A stretch of DNA of 64,000 nt from Urophycis tenuis (Eukaryota > Chordata > Actinopteri > Gadiformes > Phycidae), in contig JAXIVH010000001.1 in NCBI GenBank assembly GCA_036785325.1, forward strand, positions 4,624,880-4,688,879. Direction: 5' to 3'. The notes beneath the pieces were generated by a model. That model was not told where the DNA came from and made no database searches. It saw nothing but the letters and a program-made list of their open reading frames with translations. Positions 18,254-28,846 of this stretch are shown one piece after another. Each line of letters starts with the position of its first letter. Positions within the stretch are counted from its first letter, which is position 1. A program made the position numbers and the translations under genes.

Positions 18254-19109
18254 TCAGGAGTGATCTGCAGAGATGTGTAAGCCCAGAAACCTGAAGGTGT
18301 TGACAGTCCCTACTTGCTCTCCGTTGATGAGGAGGGGGGAGTGGTCTTGTCTGGTCTTCCTGAAGTCCATGATTAGTTCTTTTGTTTTCAGGACATTCAG
18401 GGTCAGGTTATTGTCCGAGCACCAGGATGTCAGTTTCTGCACCTCAGCCCTGTACGCTGTCTCGTCGCCATTGCTGATGAGCCAAACCACTGTCGTGTCA
18501 TCCGCATATTTTATAATGCGGTTGGTTGGGTGGGCTGGAAAGCAGTCATATGTGTAGAGGGCGTACAGCAGGGGGCTCAAAACGCAGCCTTGAGGGGAAC
18601 CAGTGCTGAGTGTGATTGTGGAGGAGTGGTGGGGGCCGAGTCTCAGTCTGTGGGCGGCTCGTCAGAAAGCTTTTAATCCAGTTGCAGGTGAAGAGGGGGA
18701 TCTGTAATTCCAGTAATTTGGTGAAGAGAATGTCCGGTATGGTGTTGAACGCTGAGCTGTAGTCCACGAAGAGCATCCTCACGTAGCTCTTCTTGTTCTC
18801 CAGGTGGCTCAGTGCTGTATGGAGTGTGAGGGCGATGGCATCCTCCGTAGACCGGTTTGCCCTGTACGCAAACTGGTCAGGGTCGAGGGAGGGAGGGAGA
18901 CAGTCTCTGATGTGCTGGGAGACTGATCGCTCCAGGCACTTTGTCATTACAGACGTCAGGGCGATGGGTCTGTAATCGTTTAGCTGTCTATGGCGGATTT
19001 CTTGGGGATGGGGACGATGATGGAGGCCTTCAGACATGTGGGGACGGTGGCATGTGTCAGGGAGAGGTTGAAGAGTCTGGTGAGGATCCCTGCCAGTTGG
19101 TCGGCGCAT
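18254..19109 (-). pseudogene. LINE reverse transcriptase core
   Basis: Two overlapping open stretches hold the RT landmarks: 'DYRPIALTSVMTKCLER', 'DQFAYRANRSTEDA', 'LFVDYSSAFNTI' (catalytic Asp region), and 'KYADDTTVV' (the F/Y-A-D-D box). The frame changes between the second-domain motifs and the ADDT box near 18570-18600, so the enzyme is broken despite intact catalytic motifs. Confidence 0.9.
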
Positions 19110-19606
19110 GCTTTAATCACCGCCCTGGGGATGCCGTCAGGACCAGCAGCTTTCCTGGGGTTCACTGCTCTCAGGTTTTTCCTCACCTCATGCTCCTGGA
19201 GAGAGAGAGGTGGAGAACTGGAACCAGGGGGAGGCAGTGACTGCAGGTGAGTGGTGGTGGTCTCAAAGCGGGCAAAGAAGCTGTTCAGCTCCTCTACCAG
19301 TGAGTTGCTGCTGCTGCTGGAGGATGTGAAAGGGGGGTGGCCTTTGTAGTTGGTTATAGCCTGGATGCCCTTCCACATCTGACGCGGATTGTTGTCCGTC
19401 AGGTGTCCCTCTATTTTTTTCTTGTAGGAGTCCTTAGTCAGCTTGATGCCCCTCCTTAGGTCAGCTCTGGCAGTGCTGTTAAGGTCTCTGTCGCCGGTCC
19501 TGAAGGCCGAGTTTCGAGCTCTGATCAGGGTCTGGACTTCTTTTGTCATCCAGGGCTTTCTGTTTGGGAAGACCCGGATGCGTCTGTCCTCCGTGACGTG
19601 TTCCAC
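18980..19606 (-). pseudogene. LINE segment between endonuclease and RT
   Basis: Open for 208 codons with 'NRKPWMTKEVQTLIRARN', a Ser-rich linker and 'NPRKAAGPDGIPRAVIK', the conserved entry to the RT domain in L2/CR1 and related LINEs. In the block B copy a one-base deletion near 51824 shifts the frame. Confidence 0.88.
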
Positions 19607-20391
19607 ACAGCACCTGATATAGAAGAGGAGAGACTCGGTGTGTGTGTCCAGATCCTGATCTTCGAAAATGCTCCATTATGTGCAGGCAAAGCAGCTGAGT
19701 GAGAGCATTTTCAGGCCAGGCTTTGATGGTCTGTGTGGCTGGTTTAGTTTGCCTTCTGAGGGGGGTGTAGGCTGGGATGAGGAACAGAGAAAGGTGGTCA
19801 GATTGTCCGAGGTGGGGGAGGGGGGTCGCCCTGTATGCATGTTTTATATTTGAGTAGACATGGTCCAGTGTGTTTTTTCCCCTAGTTGCACACTTGACGT
19901 GCTGGTGGAATTTGGGGAGAACCGTCTTTAGGTTTGCTTTGTTAAAGTCCCCAGCAATGATGTGTACGCCGTCCGGATGAGCTCTCTGTTGTTTAGCCAC
20001 CATGAGCTGGAGCTGCCCGATAGCCGTGCTAATGTTAGCGCCGGGAGGTATGTAAACAGCGGTCACAATGGCTACCGTTAGCTCCCGTGGCAGGTAGAAC
20101 GGCCTACACTGGACAGACATGGCCTCTAGGTCCGGTGAGCAGTAGGTGTCTATAACTCTGCTGTCCGAGCACCAGTTCTCTAGTACATAAACACACAGTC
20201 CCCCTCCTATGCTCTTACCGGAGGCTTTTGTCCGGTCGTGGCGGTGAATGGTGCGACCTGCTAGCTCTACTGTAGCATTGGGGATATGCGGGCGCAGCCA
20301 GGATTCGCTCACAATCAGCAGACAGCACTCGCGGAGGAAGTGGTTGTAGGCGATCTGTGACTGCAGCTCATCCATCTTGTTTGCGAGGGAT
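19479..20391 (-). pseudogene. LINE APE-type endonuclease
   Basis: Beginning just inside the Harbinger insertion point, it reads 'MDELQSQIAYNHFLRECC', 'VSESWL', 'GGGLCVYV', 'VYIPPGANI', 'IIAGDFNKANL' and 'GQSDHLSLFLIP'. The SESWL, GDFN and SDH motifs are catalytic or structural hallmarks of the LINE apurinic-like endonuclease. An 8-bp deletion near 19692, relative to the block B copy at 52433, shifts the frame after 'ENALTQL'. The N-terminal residues are on the far side of the transposon (23698-24068). Confidence 0.9.
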
Positions 20392-20827
20392 CTGGGGCCT
20401 CATGTACGAACGTTGCGTACGCACAATAAAATGGTGTACGTTCATTCTCACGGCAAAGTGCAGATGTATCAAGACTGAAATGGCCGTATAAATTTGCATG
20501 CCTCACGTCAACTCTTGAGCTGGCGTACGCACATTTCTACAGCAGTTGACCCTTTGGCGACACTTAGAGGTGATCAAAGCATCATGTTTAATTTGTCAGA
20601 GCAATGAAATTCTTATTACATGGCAGACAACCTCTACGCAGTAGATGGATATAAGAGATAAGAAATAAAAATATTTCAATGCTGGGAAACTGTCATAATA
20701 AAGGAATGTGTAAAATAGTAGTTGATTGAGTGATGTGCACATTCGCGACACGTGAACAATCAACACCGACAAGTCTGCAATAACATGACTGGGTATAAAA
20801 GCACATCCAAAAATTCCGTCAACAACA

Positions 20828-22159
20828 ATGGCTGCGTTAGCGCTATTAGAGGACATTGCGAATGGCGCAATTAGGCGAGAGCGTGTCTTTCGAGACAGAA
20901 ACGATCCTCTCGAAATGGACGACAATTGGCTCATCAGCCGCTTTCGATTCCCTCGGGCAATCCTGCTTGAGTTATGTGCAGAGCTGCGGCCGGCCTTGGA
21001 GCGCGCCACCGCAAGGAGCCATGCCCTGCCGGTCCACGTACAGGTACTTAGTACCTTGGGGTTCCTGGCAACCGGGGCGTTTCAAAGAGAGTTGGCCGAC
21101 CGATCAGGTATATGCCAGTCGACCCTGAGCCGGGCCATGCCAGCCGTGTGGGCCGGACTCATCCGCCTGTCAGCCAGGTATATAACATTCCCATACAATG
21201 CAGCTGAACAGGTCAACATTAAAGCGCAATTTGCAGCGAGAGCCGGTTTTCCTAATATAATCGGAGCTGTCGACTGCACTCACATTGCCATAAAAGCGCC
21301 ATCACATGACGAATTTGTATATGTGAACAGGAAACATTTCCATTCAATAAATGTACAAATTATATGTGATGCACAAATAACAGCATAGTTGGGAACAGAC
21401 TGCCAGCTGGCATTGTGCACGATGGGTGGCTTCTTGGTGAGTAATTGTATTCTTTTAATTGTGCTAATATTAATCCCTGTGATGCGCATTGAGTGTACGT
21501 CCCCAAATACTATCCTGTCTTCACAGCATCATTACTTGTTTGTGTGATTGATTCGCTGGTTAAGCAACAGCTTCGGATCTTTCGTACAAGCCCCTGTCTC
21601 TGTGTGCAAAGTACTCATGTTAATAAACCTGTGCGTAAAGTGTGAAATGTCATTATCAGCCTCACCTTTGCCCCGGCGCCCTTCGGCATTAATTTATAAC
21701 AATAGTGTGTGATCCATGTAAGTGGTGTATAAAACTAAGAAATGGGAACAACAAATCCAGTTTACTTATACTGCCTGCTTTCAATTAACCCCAGGCGACC
21801 GTGGCTACCCACTGAGGACGTGGCTTATGACCCCTCTGACCAACCCTCAGACTGACCGAGAGCGGAGGTACAATGACCTCCATACCCGCACTCGGTCAGT
21901 CGTTGAGAGGGCAATAGGTCTCCTGAAGGGACGGTGGCGCTGCCTGGACAGGACTGGGGGTATGCTGCTCTACAGTCCTGAAAAGGTGTGCTGTATTGTG
22001 ATGGCTTGCGGTGTCCTCCACAATGTGGCACAGCGGCACGCCATTCAACTGCCGGAGCAGCATATCCCCCCACCAGACGAACCAGAACCTGGACCCATTA
22101 ACGTCCACCCCACACGGGAGGCCATTCTAGCCCGACAACATGTGATTGGAACCATTTAA
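20828..22159 (+). pseudogene. Harbinger (HARBI1-like) transposase, internally deleted
   Basis: Exon 1 runs 20828-21436 and exon 2 21795-22159, with a clean GTGAGT donor and CCCCAG acceptor. Exon 1 encodes an N-terminal helical region, an HTH-like segment 'ADRSGICQSTLSRAMPAVW' and 'IIGAVDCTHIAI' with the first catalytic Asp. Exon 2 gives 'GDRGYPL' (second Asp) and 'RSVVERAIGLLKGRW' (catalytic Glu). Around 21382-21390 the frame jumps from '...IICDAQ' to the '...VGNRL' region. The ~25 residues that normally hold a WPGxxHD motif are missing and a stop (TAG, 21386-21388) is created. The upstream ATG and TATA-like 'TATAAAAG' (20795-20802) look normal. The same deletion is in the block B copy. Confidence 0.9.
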
Positions 22160-22178
22160 GAGAGGCAAGGACGCAAAT

Positions 22179-23416
22179 TTATTTTTTCACCAATTCTTTT
22201 AATGTGTCACTTATTGTTGTAAGGACGCCTACAATTGCATCTAGGCGGTCGTTGATCCCGCCTATTGCCTCAATAACATCCTGCTGTGACTGTAACACAG
22301 CCCTTGACAGGACACGGCCAGTCGGGCGCACAGCAGGCTGTGGTTCCGGCACACTGGCACCAGAGACTTCGAGGGGTTCAGTCGTGCCCGAGACGCCCAG
22401 GCCGCTGAGGGGGGCACTCGTGCCAGGGACGCTGAGGGGGTCAGTCGTGCCCAAGACGCCAAGCACGCTGACGGGGGCTCTCTCCGAGACGGCGCTGGAG
22501 GGCTGCGACTGGGATTCATCTCCTGCATTGTTTAAATAATACATTCTGAAATCAAACATGATTCTACGTGATATTTGATGTGTTGGCATGTTTCAATTTA
22601 AATTCCAAAGATGCTTTTCAAACCAAATAATACCATTCAGCATTTACGCATGAATCTTGTTGTTGGGCTGTGAGCAGGCTGTATGGACACGTGTGGTGCG
22701 AGTTACACAAACACATACATACCTTGGGGGTAATCGGAGTCATCCACATCTGCTCCCACCACCCCTGAGAGAGCAGTGTCGCCCACAATAGCCGCGACTC
22801 TGAGCTCAAAGGGGGTGAGCTCATCGCCCGGCGGCCCCCCGCCTGTTGCAGCCACACTTCGGCGGTGGGCAGCAGTCCTCCTTTTCACATTCATTTTGAC
22901 ATCGGACCACTGGGGCAGCCGCAGCCTACTGGTTAGGGCTTCGGATTTGTAACCGGAGGGTGGCCGGTTCGAACCCCGACCAGTGCGAACGGCTGAAGTG
23001 CCCTTGAGCAAGGCACCTAACCCCTCACTGCTCCCCGAGCGCCGCTGTTGCAGGCAGCTCACTGCATCGGGTTTAAGTGTGTGCTTTACCTCACTGTGTG
23101 CTTCACCATCACTGTGTGCTGAGTGTATTCCACTAATTCACGATTGGGTTAAATGCAGAAGACCAAATTTCCCTCACGGGATCAAATTAGTAATTCTTCT
23201 TCTTCTTCTTCTTCTTCTTTTAAGTTCAGCGTGTGTGCGGCTCTCTGAACCCACAGCGTTGACCGCCTCACACACGCTGTCCCACTCACTCCTCTTCCGC
23301 TTGCTGGTAATCCCTGAGGACAAACTGCCAAATAAAACCCCCCTCCGAGCCTCCACCTCAGTCAGGAGAGTCTCCAGTTCGCACTCGGTGAAGTTTCGCT
23401 TCTTAGATGTGCTCAT
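22179..23416 (-). pseudogene. Harbinger Myb/SANT-like accessory gene, split by a SINE
   Basis: On the minus strand, 23416 to ~23224 encodes 'MSTSKKRNFTECELETLL' through 'RSEWDSVCEAVNAV', a Myb/SANT-type DNA-binding start. After the SINE it resumes at about 22911 with 'WSDVKMNVKRRTAAHRRS' to a donor at ~22720. A final exon (about 22528-22179) gives a Ser/Pro-rich linker and a C-terminal coiled coil 'QQDVIEAIGGINDRLDAIVG'. Such proteins partner the Harbinger nuclease for DNA binding and nuclear entry. The SINE insertion in the first exon destroys it. Confidence 0.85.
22912..23222 (+). mobile_element. tRNA-derived SINE
   Basis: About 310 bp. The head carries an A-box-like 'CTACTGGTTAGGGC' and a clear B box 'GGTTCGAACCCC'. 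The body includes 'CCTTGAGCAAGGCACCTAAC', and the LINE-like tail has 'GGGTTAAATGCAGAAGAC' ending in (TTC)n. It sits within the first exon of the Harbinger accessory gene. The block B copy is at about 55676-55986. Confidence 0.92.
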
Positions 23417-23697
23417 TTTCTTTCTATGATCGTACAGAGGGGAATCCCTGATGCAGGGCTCATTTAAATATGATTAACATAATTGAATAGGGGCGTGGAC
23501 AGGGAGAAGTCTGATACTCGTGCACGTGCGCTCAATTCCACGTTGATTCGGTATGTACAAAGGAAATGTGCTTGGGTTCAGGCTTACGCTCAGATTGATA
23601 CATCTGAATTGTTTTGTGCGTGCGGCGGTTTCTGGCTTTGTGCGTACGCCATGTTTCCGTAGAAAATCCACGCAATTGTTAGTACATGAGGCCCCTG

Positions 23698-24068
23698 GCG
23701 TTTGTGAGGAAGATTGATGGTAGTGGAGGTCTGTGCGGTCGGTGTCGTAGCTGAGCTAGCAGGCCTGCCCGGCATCCGCGTTTCTGCCTCCTCTCCCTGC
23801 GCCGCCTTCGTCGCCTGCCGGACCCGATAACAATCCACGGGGCGCCCGGTGGTCTCGCTATCTCCGGAGAGATGTTGTGAGTCCGTGAAAAGGTGCTTGT
23901 AATATCAATTTTTGCCCGAAGTCCGATAAGTATCAGGTCTTGGCGGCTGTAGATGGGGTTGCTGTGGCACGGGAGTGTCAAAAGTAGGCATATAAAAGAC
24001 ATACAAAATACAAAAAGGTGCACAGGTAACGGGGAGCCTTGAGCCGCTGCGACTGTGCGCGCCGCCAT
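23698..24068 (-). pseudogene. LINE ORF N-terminal segment
   Basis: From an ATG at 24066-24068 ('GATGGCGGCGCGC' on the minus strand), it encodes a hydrophobic stretch 'LFVFCMSFICLLLTLP', a run of arginines and 'LPSIFLTNAR', where the Harbinger element interrupts. The continuation is at 20391 and below. Confidence 0.8.
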
Positions 24069-24085
24069 CTTGTGGAACTTTTTTA

Positions 24086-24600
24086 GCTCGTCGAACAGAG
24101 CAGAGGTAGAATGAGTGAACCCGTAGGCTGGAATTGTGGTTGACCGTATCTATCCAGCCTCATTGATGTGCTAGGTAATTATGATGTAGACTTCGTCAAT
24201 TTCCCAACCAAGGACGGAAAGGGAGTTGGCGGAAGGTTTGGCGTGAGGATTCTGGCGACCAATAGAATTGCAATAAAACAATCAAACAAACTTTGATCTG
24301 ACTCCATATTTTGGCACATTACCACCGTGTGCGGTTAAAGCACTAACTTTGATTGATTACCTCATGATGATACCGATCGATTACCTCATGATGAAAACTC
24401 AAAGCATTTTGTTTCATTATTCTTTTTGTGCATACGAGTGGTTGTTGCATGAGAACGCACACGGTCACGCCTGCAGTTAAAGTTAAGGTAAAGCACGTAC
24501 AACCACAAATGAACACGGACCTGAGTAGCTCCATATGCTTTTCCACCGCAGGGAAACTGTCTTCATAGAGAGCCAACAAGTCACAGTCCACAGGTATGGA
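24086..24600. other. Anonymous sequence between LINE and inverted repeats
   Basis: I see no domain, RNA gene or repeat boundary here. It is shared with 56851-57364. Confidence 0.4.
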
Positions 24601-24608
24601 CTGGTAAT

Positions 24609-24939
24609 GAGCGAATCACTCCCTACTCAGATCTTTCACCCGGATCCCTAAAATAAACCAAGAATCATGGATCCTTAATGACCATTCACTCGAGTGACTC
24701 AGCGCGACTCGAGTAGGTAGGGAGTGATTCGCTCATCCGGGTACATAGCCAATCATGCACAAAACGTTGAGTCGGGATTCTAACCGACTGAGTAGCGGCT
24801 CACAAGAGCTTCCTAACCTACACACTCAACTGACTCGGGTAGGTAGAGAGTGATTCGCTCATTATTGTGCATAGGAATCACTCCCTACCTAGTCGCACGG
24901 AGTGACTCAACTGACTCGAGTGAATGGTCACTTAGGATC
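24609..24939. mobile_element. Palindromic MITE-like cluster
   Basis: Nested inverted repeats: GAGCGAATCACTCCCTAC (24609-24626) pairs perfectly with 24717-24734. Arms of ~28 bp beginning GGATCCT (24669-24696) pair, with two mismatches, with 24912-24939. Further 'AATCACTCCCTACC' and 'GAGAGTGATTCGCTC' segments lie between. The arms are rich in GAGTCA/TGACTC. There is no coding capacity. A duplicate is at 57373-57703. Confidence 0.65.
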
Positions 24940-24949
24940 CGCGATAAAA

Positions 24950-25535
24950 ATGCATAATCTAGATATCGCTTTTCATCATATTATTCTTTTTAACACCAAA
25001 TTTGTGCAATTAATGGAAGCTAAATGATTTAAATTTAAGATTTAATTCAAAATGTATTACAAAGGTCTACTTCCGTATGGCTGTGCTATGCATATTTCAT
25101 TTTTGTACACTTTATACTTTTTGAGATATTTGCGATTAAAAATGCAAACAATTCTCATAGAGATAATATTTAGCCTAGCTTTCCGTTGTTATGTGTGACT
25201 CCGCTAATTGCTTACTGGTGGTCAACAAGACGGCATAGCTCAGTGGGAAGAGTGTGTTCCACAACTGGAGGGTTGGCAGTTTGGTCCCCATCTCACCTAA
25301 ATTTATCTCAATGATTATGGGCATTCCTATGCACAAGTAATTCCTCTTTTTTTTCTGGAATTACATTTTTCTCATTATCAATGTCAGTGGTCAGAAACAG
25401 TGGACTAGGAACATGTTTCTTTAGCGATCAGGCAAATTTGACTCAAGTGACTCGCACAACCCGGATCATACTAGTGAGTGACTCAGAATAACCAGAATCC
25501 TTAAAATTATTTGAGTTGACCATCACTAGTGTGGA
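24950..25535 (+). repeat. Direct repeat, first copy (partner 26600-27180)
   Basis: Diverged but collinear with 26600-27180. Shared anchors are 'CAATCTAGATA' variants, 'ATTACAAAGGTCTA', the tRNA-like segment and 'TTGACCATCACTAGTGTGGA'. The neighbours at 25880-26330 likewise match 28590-29300. A ~1.4-kb unit was therefore duplicated locally, and the second copy was later invaded by the gypsy element. Confidence 0.7.
25233..25296 (+). repeat. tRNA-like segment in the direct repeat
   Basis: 'GGCATAGCTCAGTGGGAAG' resembles a tRNA D-arm/A box, and 'GGTTGGCAGTTTGGTCCCC' is a degraded B-box region. It recurs at 26868-26932. I read it as part of a tRNA-derived repeat; it does not fold as a complete tRNA. 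Confidence 0.45.
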
Positions 25536-26599
25536 CTCTCATGCCACGTTTTGACCGAGTTAACTAGGAAGTAGGAACGTTTGGAGGGACTCAGTGCTTT
25601 TCCACCGCAGCAACCAGAGTGTAAATTAAGTTCAGCGGACATTATATCCAAAAGCACATGAACTTTGGGGGTGTGGCTTGCAGTGCTGAACATCTCTCAT
25701 TGGTCGAGTGCTTTTATTTTATTTTATTAAAGGCATTTCAAAATCTGCAGCCGCAAACCAACGTTTTTTTTTGTTCACTACGCCATGCAGTAAATCACAC
25801 AGTCCACTTATTGCATCCATATTGGTAAACTACATTCAAATAACTTGTTTTCTGTTATATATGTATGTCTTGATCATTCCTCTTGATAGCAGCAGGTGCT
25901 ACAAGCCAATGTTTTTACCAGCACTGCAGTATGTGAATAGAGGTTGCTTTTGATAATAAGGCAGAGTGCATTTTCGCAATATCATAAAACTTTTATTTTG
26001 AATACCAACTTCCTCCAGAAGAGTGATGGCCTACTTTTACTTATCAAACAGGGAAACAACCTCAAAAACAAATTCTCCAAAACGTGAATGTAATATAAGA
26101 AGGCACACCCACATAATCCTGCTCATCAGGGAACTTCACTTCACCATTTTACAGTTGAATAAAAAAATGAAATCCGTTGTAATTTAATCCTCTAAATACA
26201 TAGGATATTGTTAAGATGGTACCGAGCATATGCCCATTTTAACTGGCTGTATGAGTTTGACTATGGAAGCATTTTTAGGACAATAAGCGAATGAAAATAC
26301 AATGATGATAATAAATGGCAGTAATGCTTTTTATCATATTAATGCGAGTTGTAAATACATTTAAATGCAATCATCCAATTTTCTTTAGATTTTCCAAAAG
26401 TCCCACTATAAAAGGGGCAATATTGAAATGCACATTGAAAGTTGAAAATGAAAATGCAATACCACACTGCTTTTTATTTGTCATAATATAAATTACATTA
26501 TTGGGGACATAAATAAAATGAAGATGCAATCATCCAATTTGCAAAATCAGTGTAACTCTTCACACAAAAATGTATATTATTATTTACTGTGCATAGCAA
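25536..26599. other. Anonymous AT-rich sequence including the MITE empty site
   Basis: No coding domain. 25880-26330 is paralogous to 28590-29300. It holds the uninterrupted target 'GGTGCTACAAGCCAATG', with GCTACAAG at 25898-25905, which corresponds to the unoccupied state of the MITE site at 28613. Confidence 0.6.
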
Positions 26600-27180
26600 C
26601 AATGCACAATCTAGATAGCGCTTCTCGTCTTCACACCAAATTCCTGCAATTAATGGAGGCTAAACGACTGAACCTCTAGATTAAATTCAAACTGTATTAC
26701 AAAGGTCTATATCCGTATGGCTGTGCTATGTATGTTTTCATTTTTGTAAACTTTATACTTTTTGAGATATTTGCGATTAAAAATGCAAACAATAGAGATA
26801 ACATAGAGCCTAGCTTTCCATTGTTATGCTTGACTCTGCTAATTGATTACCGGTTGTCAACTAGGCAGCATAGCCCAGTGGGTAGAGTGTGTTCCACAAC
26901 TGGAGGGTATGCAGTTTGGTCCCCATCTCAACCTAATTTATCTCAATGATTACAGGCATTCCTATGCACAAGTAATTCCTCTTGTGGAATTACATTTTTC
27001 TCATTAATAAAGTCAGTGGTCAGAAACAGTGGACTAGGAACAAGTTTCTTTAGTGATCAGTCAAATTTGACTCAAGTGACTTGAGTCAAATCCGGCACAA
27101 CCCGGATCATACTCGTGAGTGACTCAGAATAAGCCGAATCCTTAAAATGATCCGAGTTGACCATCACTAGTGTGGATTAG
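26600..27180 (+). repeat. Direct repeat, second copy (partner 24950-25535)
   Basis: Collinear with the first copy and ending at the same 'ATCACTAGTGTGGA' motif, immediately before the gypsy-derived insertion. Confidence 0.7.
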
Positions 27181-27265
27181 GGATGGGATGGTTTATGGGG
27201 TAACAGCCTGTCAACCTGTCAAGGGACTTCTGTTCTATGGAGATTGAATTGTTATCCCACAAAGT

Positions 27266-28032
27266 ATGAGAGGTGACATACTCCACCGTTTGCATGATGG
27301 GCACCAGGGCATCACTAAGTGTCGCGAGAGGGCGCGAATGAGTGTGTGGAGGCCCGGACTAGAGAAGGAGATCCAAGAACTGGTGACAAAGTGCCCTGAA
27401 TGCATGCAAATCAGACCGACACGGAGGAAGGAGCCTCTGATGACAACACTGCTACCTCAAAGGCCATGGCAGAAGGTCGGGTGCCAGCCCTGCCCAGCTC
27501 ATGTTGGGCCGTCAGATTAAGACAACTGTGCCCACAGTTGACAAAGTCCTCGCCCCAAAATGGCCTGACTTTGCTTTACGCTTTATGTACAAAGGTGCGT
27601 AAAGCTGACGCCAAGGCGAAGGAGAACTGCAGACGCACTTACAACAGGCGCCACAGTGTCAGAGCACTCTCACCTCTCAGAAAAGGGGAGAGAGTAGTGG
27701 TGAAGCTCGACGGAGAGTCAAAATGGGGGACAGCAGGGACAGTCCAACAACCACACACAACACCAAGGTCTTACCTGATCCAGACGGACCGTGGAACACT
27801 GCGGAGGAACAGGCGCCACCTGCGCCCAACCTTCCTCCCTGTTCAACAGCCAGACGAGACCGAGAGCAAGCAGGGGAGTGAACAACCATCATCACCCCTG
27901 TGCTCACATCCAGATTCACCTGTCAGAGAGACTGTTCCAGTGGAGCCTGGGGGACATGATGAGGCTCAGGTGACTTCCAGAGGAAGAGTCATCCGTCCTC
28001 CTGATAGATTCAAAGACTTTGTATTTACTTAA
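27266..28032 (+). pseudogene. gypsy integrase, catalytic core deleted
   Basis: 27266-27480 encodes the N-terminal zinc-binding domain: 'HDGHQGITKCRERARMSVW' and 'CPECMQIRP' supply an H-H-C-C pattern. After 'RPWQKVG' the D,D-35-E core is gone. The sequence passes into 'SPAQLMLGRQIKTTVP' and 'LAPKWPDFA' in another frame, then into the C-terminal part in a third frame ('KADAKAKENCRRTYNRRHS', 'GERVVVKLDG', 'RRNRRHLRPTF'). 'GRVIRPPDRFKDFVFT' precedes the final stop. The core deletion and two frame changes make it non-functional. Confidence 0.88.
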
Positions 28033-28382
28033 CACGTAGCTTGCTAATAAATGGAGTAGAATAATCTCCAGCAGCTATGGAGGTGAATGGGCAGTCTACC
28101 CCATCACCACAGAGAGAAAAAGAGACTGAATGCAGATGTGCACAGTTAATGTTACTCTTCCTGTTGTGTTACAGCACTTTCTTGTCCTGTTTATTAATGG
28201 CTGACAAGTGAAAAATGTTATTTAGTTAGAGTGTTCCACTAACATACACTGTAGATTAATCATACTTAGGTTAATTGCTATCTTCTCCTAATATTGACCT
28301 GCCTCTGTTTACTTACTTGGAGAAAAGACTGCAGGTGTTGTTTATTGTTTACATACATGTCTACGACTCAAGAGAGGGGAGA

Positions 28383-28586
28383 TGTCATGTAAGTGTAGTA
28401 ATAAGGGACTGTTTTGTGTATGCTTCCATGCGCAGTGATCTGAGTCTCACAGGTTACACAGAGCCGTTGTGAAAGTAGTTCCGGCGACACAGTTGTACTG
28501 CACGGTGTTATCACAGAAGACCTGTATAATAAAAGAGCCTCGACGAGAAGTCAGTGTCAGTCATTTTATGAGAGATAACTTCCACA
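28383..28586 (+). repeat. 3' LTR of the gypsy remnant
   Basis: A 204-bp stretch from TGTCATGTAAG to ACTTCCACA, starting TG and ending CA, directly after the polypurine tract, with an AATAAAAG polyadenylation-type signal near 28529. The block B copy is 61122-61325. Confidence 0.8.
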
Positions 28587-28612
28587 ATCTCGATAGCAGT
28601 AGGTGCTACAAG

Positions 28613-28846
28613 TAGGGTTGCCAACCGTCCCGGATTGTGCAGGACGTCCCGTATTTTGATTGATTTTGATATGTCTCACCCGGGACAACTCCACTCCCAG
28701 ATTTCAACCACAGCCTCGTCGGCCTTGTCAAGTTGTCAATAACCAATAGTCGGCTACTGTAAACATAAGATTCTGAGTGAGTGTGTGTGCGTGCACCCCT
28801 GGAACTAAGTGTCCTTCATTTGGGGTTAAGGAAGTTGGCAACCCTA
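28613..28846. mobile_element. hAT-type MITE, 234 bp
   Basis: Terminal inverted repeats TAGGGTTGCCAAC and GTTGGCAACCCTA, flanked by an 8-bp duplication GCTACAAG (28605-28612 and 28847-28854). The paralogous unoccupied site is at 25898-25905. An 8-bp duplication is the hAT hallmark. No coding capacity. Confidence 0.93.

Larger units (their letters stand above)
20395..23694 (+). mobile_element. PIF/Harbinger DNA transposon
   Basis: It is 3300 bp long with perfect 13-bp terminal inverted repeats (GGGCCTCATGTAC) that continue imperfectly, flanked by the 3-bp duplication CTG (20392-20394 and 23695-23697). Removing the element plus one CTG restores the LINE codons around N-A-R-S-L-A-N-K, which proves the insertion point. 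It carries the two divergent genes expected of Harbinger: a DDE nuclease on plus and a Myb/SANT-like protein on minus. Both are damaged. A 3-bp duplication is the superfamily norm. Confidence 0.95.
17480..24085 (-). mobile_element. L2/CR1-like LINE, split by a Harbinger element
   Basis: Read on the minus strand, the element starts near 24085 and ends near 17480. The 3' end has the L2-type pattern of 'AATTTCATTGTACACCG' followed by 'ACAATAAA' and short (TATTC) repeats. The coding order is N-terminal Arg-rich segment, APE-type endonuclease, reverse transcriptase, C-terminal domain. Without the 3.3-kb Harbinger insertion it is about 3.3 kb. Frameshifts break the reading frame, so it is inactive. 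Confidence 0.88.
27181..28586 (+). mobile_element. Ty3/gypsy retrotransposon, 3' remnant
   Basis: It contains integrase pieces, a polypurine tract (AAGAGAGGGGAGA, 28370-28382) and the 3' LTR. Gag, protease, reverse transcriptase and the 5' LTR are absent. It lies where the second direct-repeat copy should continue, so it interrupts that repeat. Confidence 0.85.

Noticed and set aside
22912..23222. Possible functional tRNA from the strong A and B boxes
   Set aside because: The body, LINE-like tail and (TTC)n end identify a SINE, and a second copy sits at the same position in the duplicated Harbinger.
25233..25296. Possible tRNA gene
   Set aside because: The A-box-like part is good but the T-arm is degraded and there is no complete cloverleaf; it recurs inside a longer dispersed repeat.
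24950..27180. Direct repeats as the two LTRs of one retrotransposon
   Set aside because: They do not start TG or end CA, have no polypurine tract or primer site next to them, and the sequence between is non-coding. Homology also continues outside the pair (25880 and 28590), which favours a local duplication.
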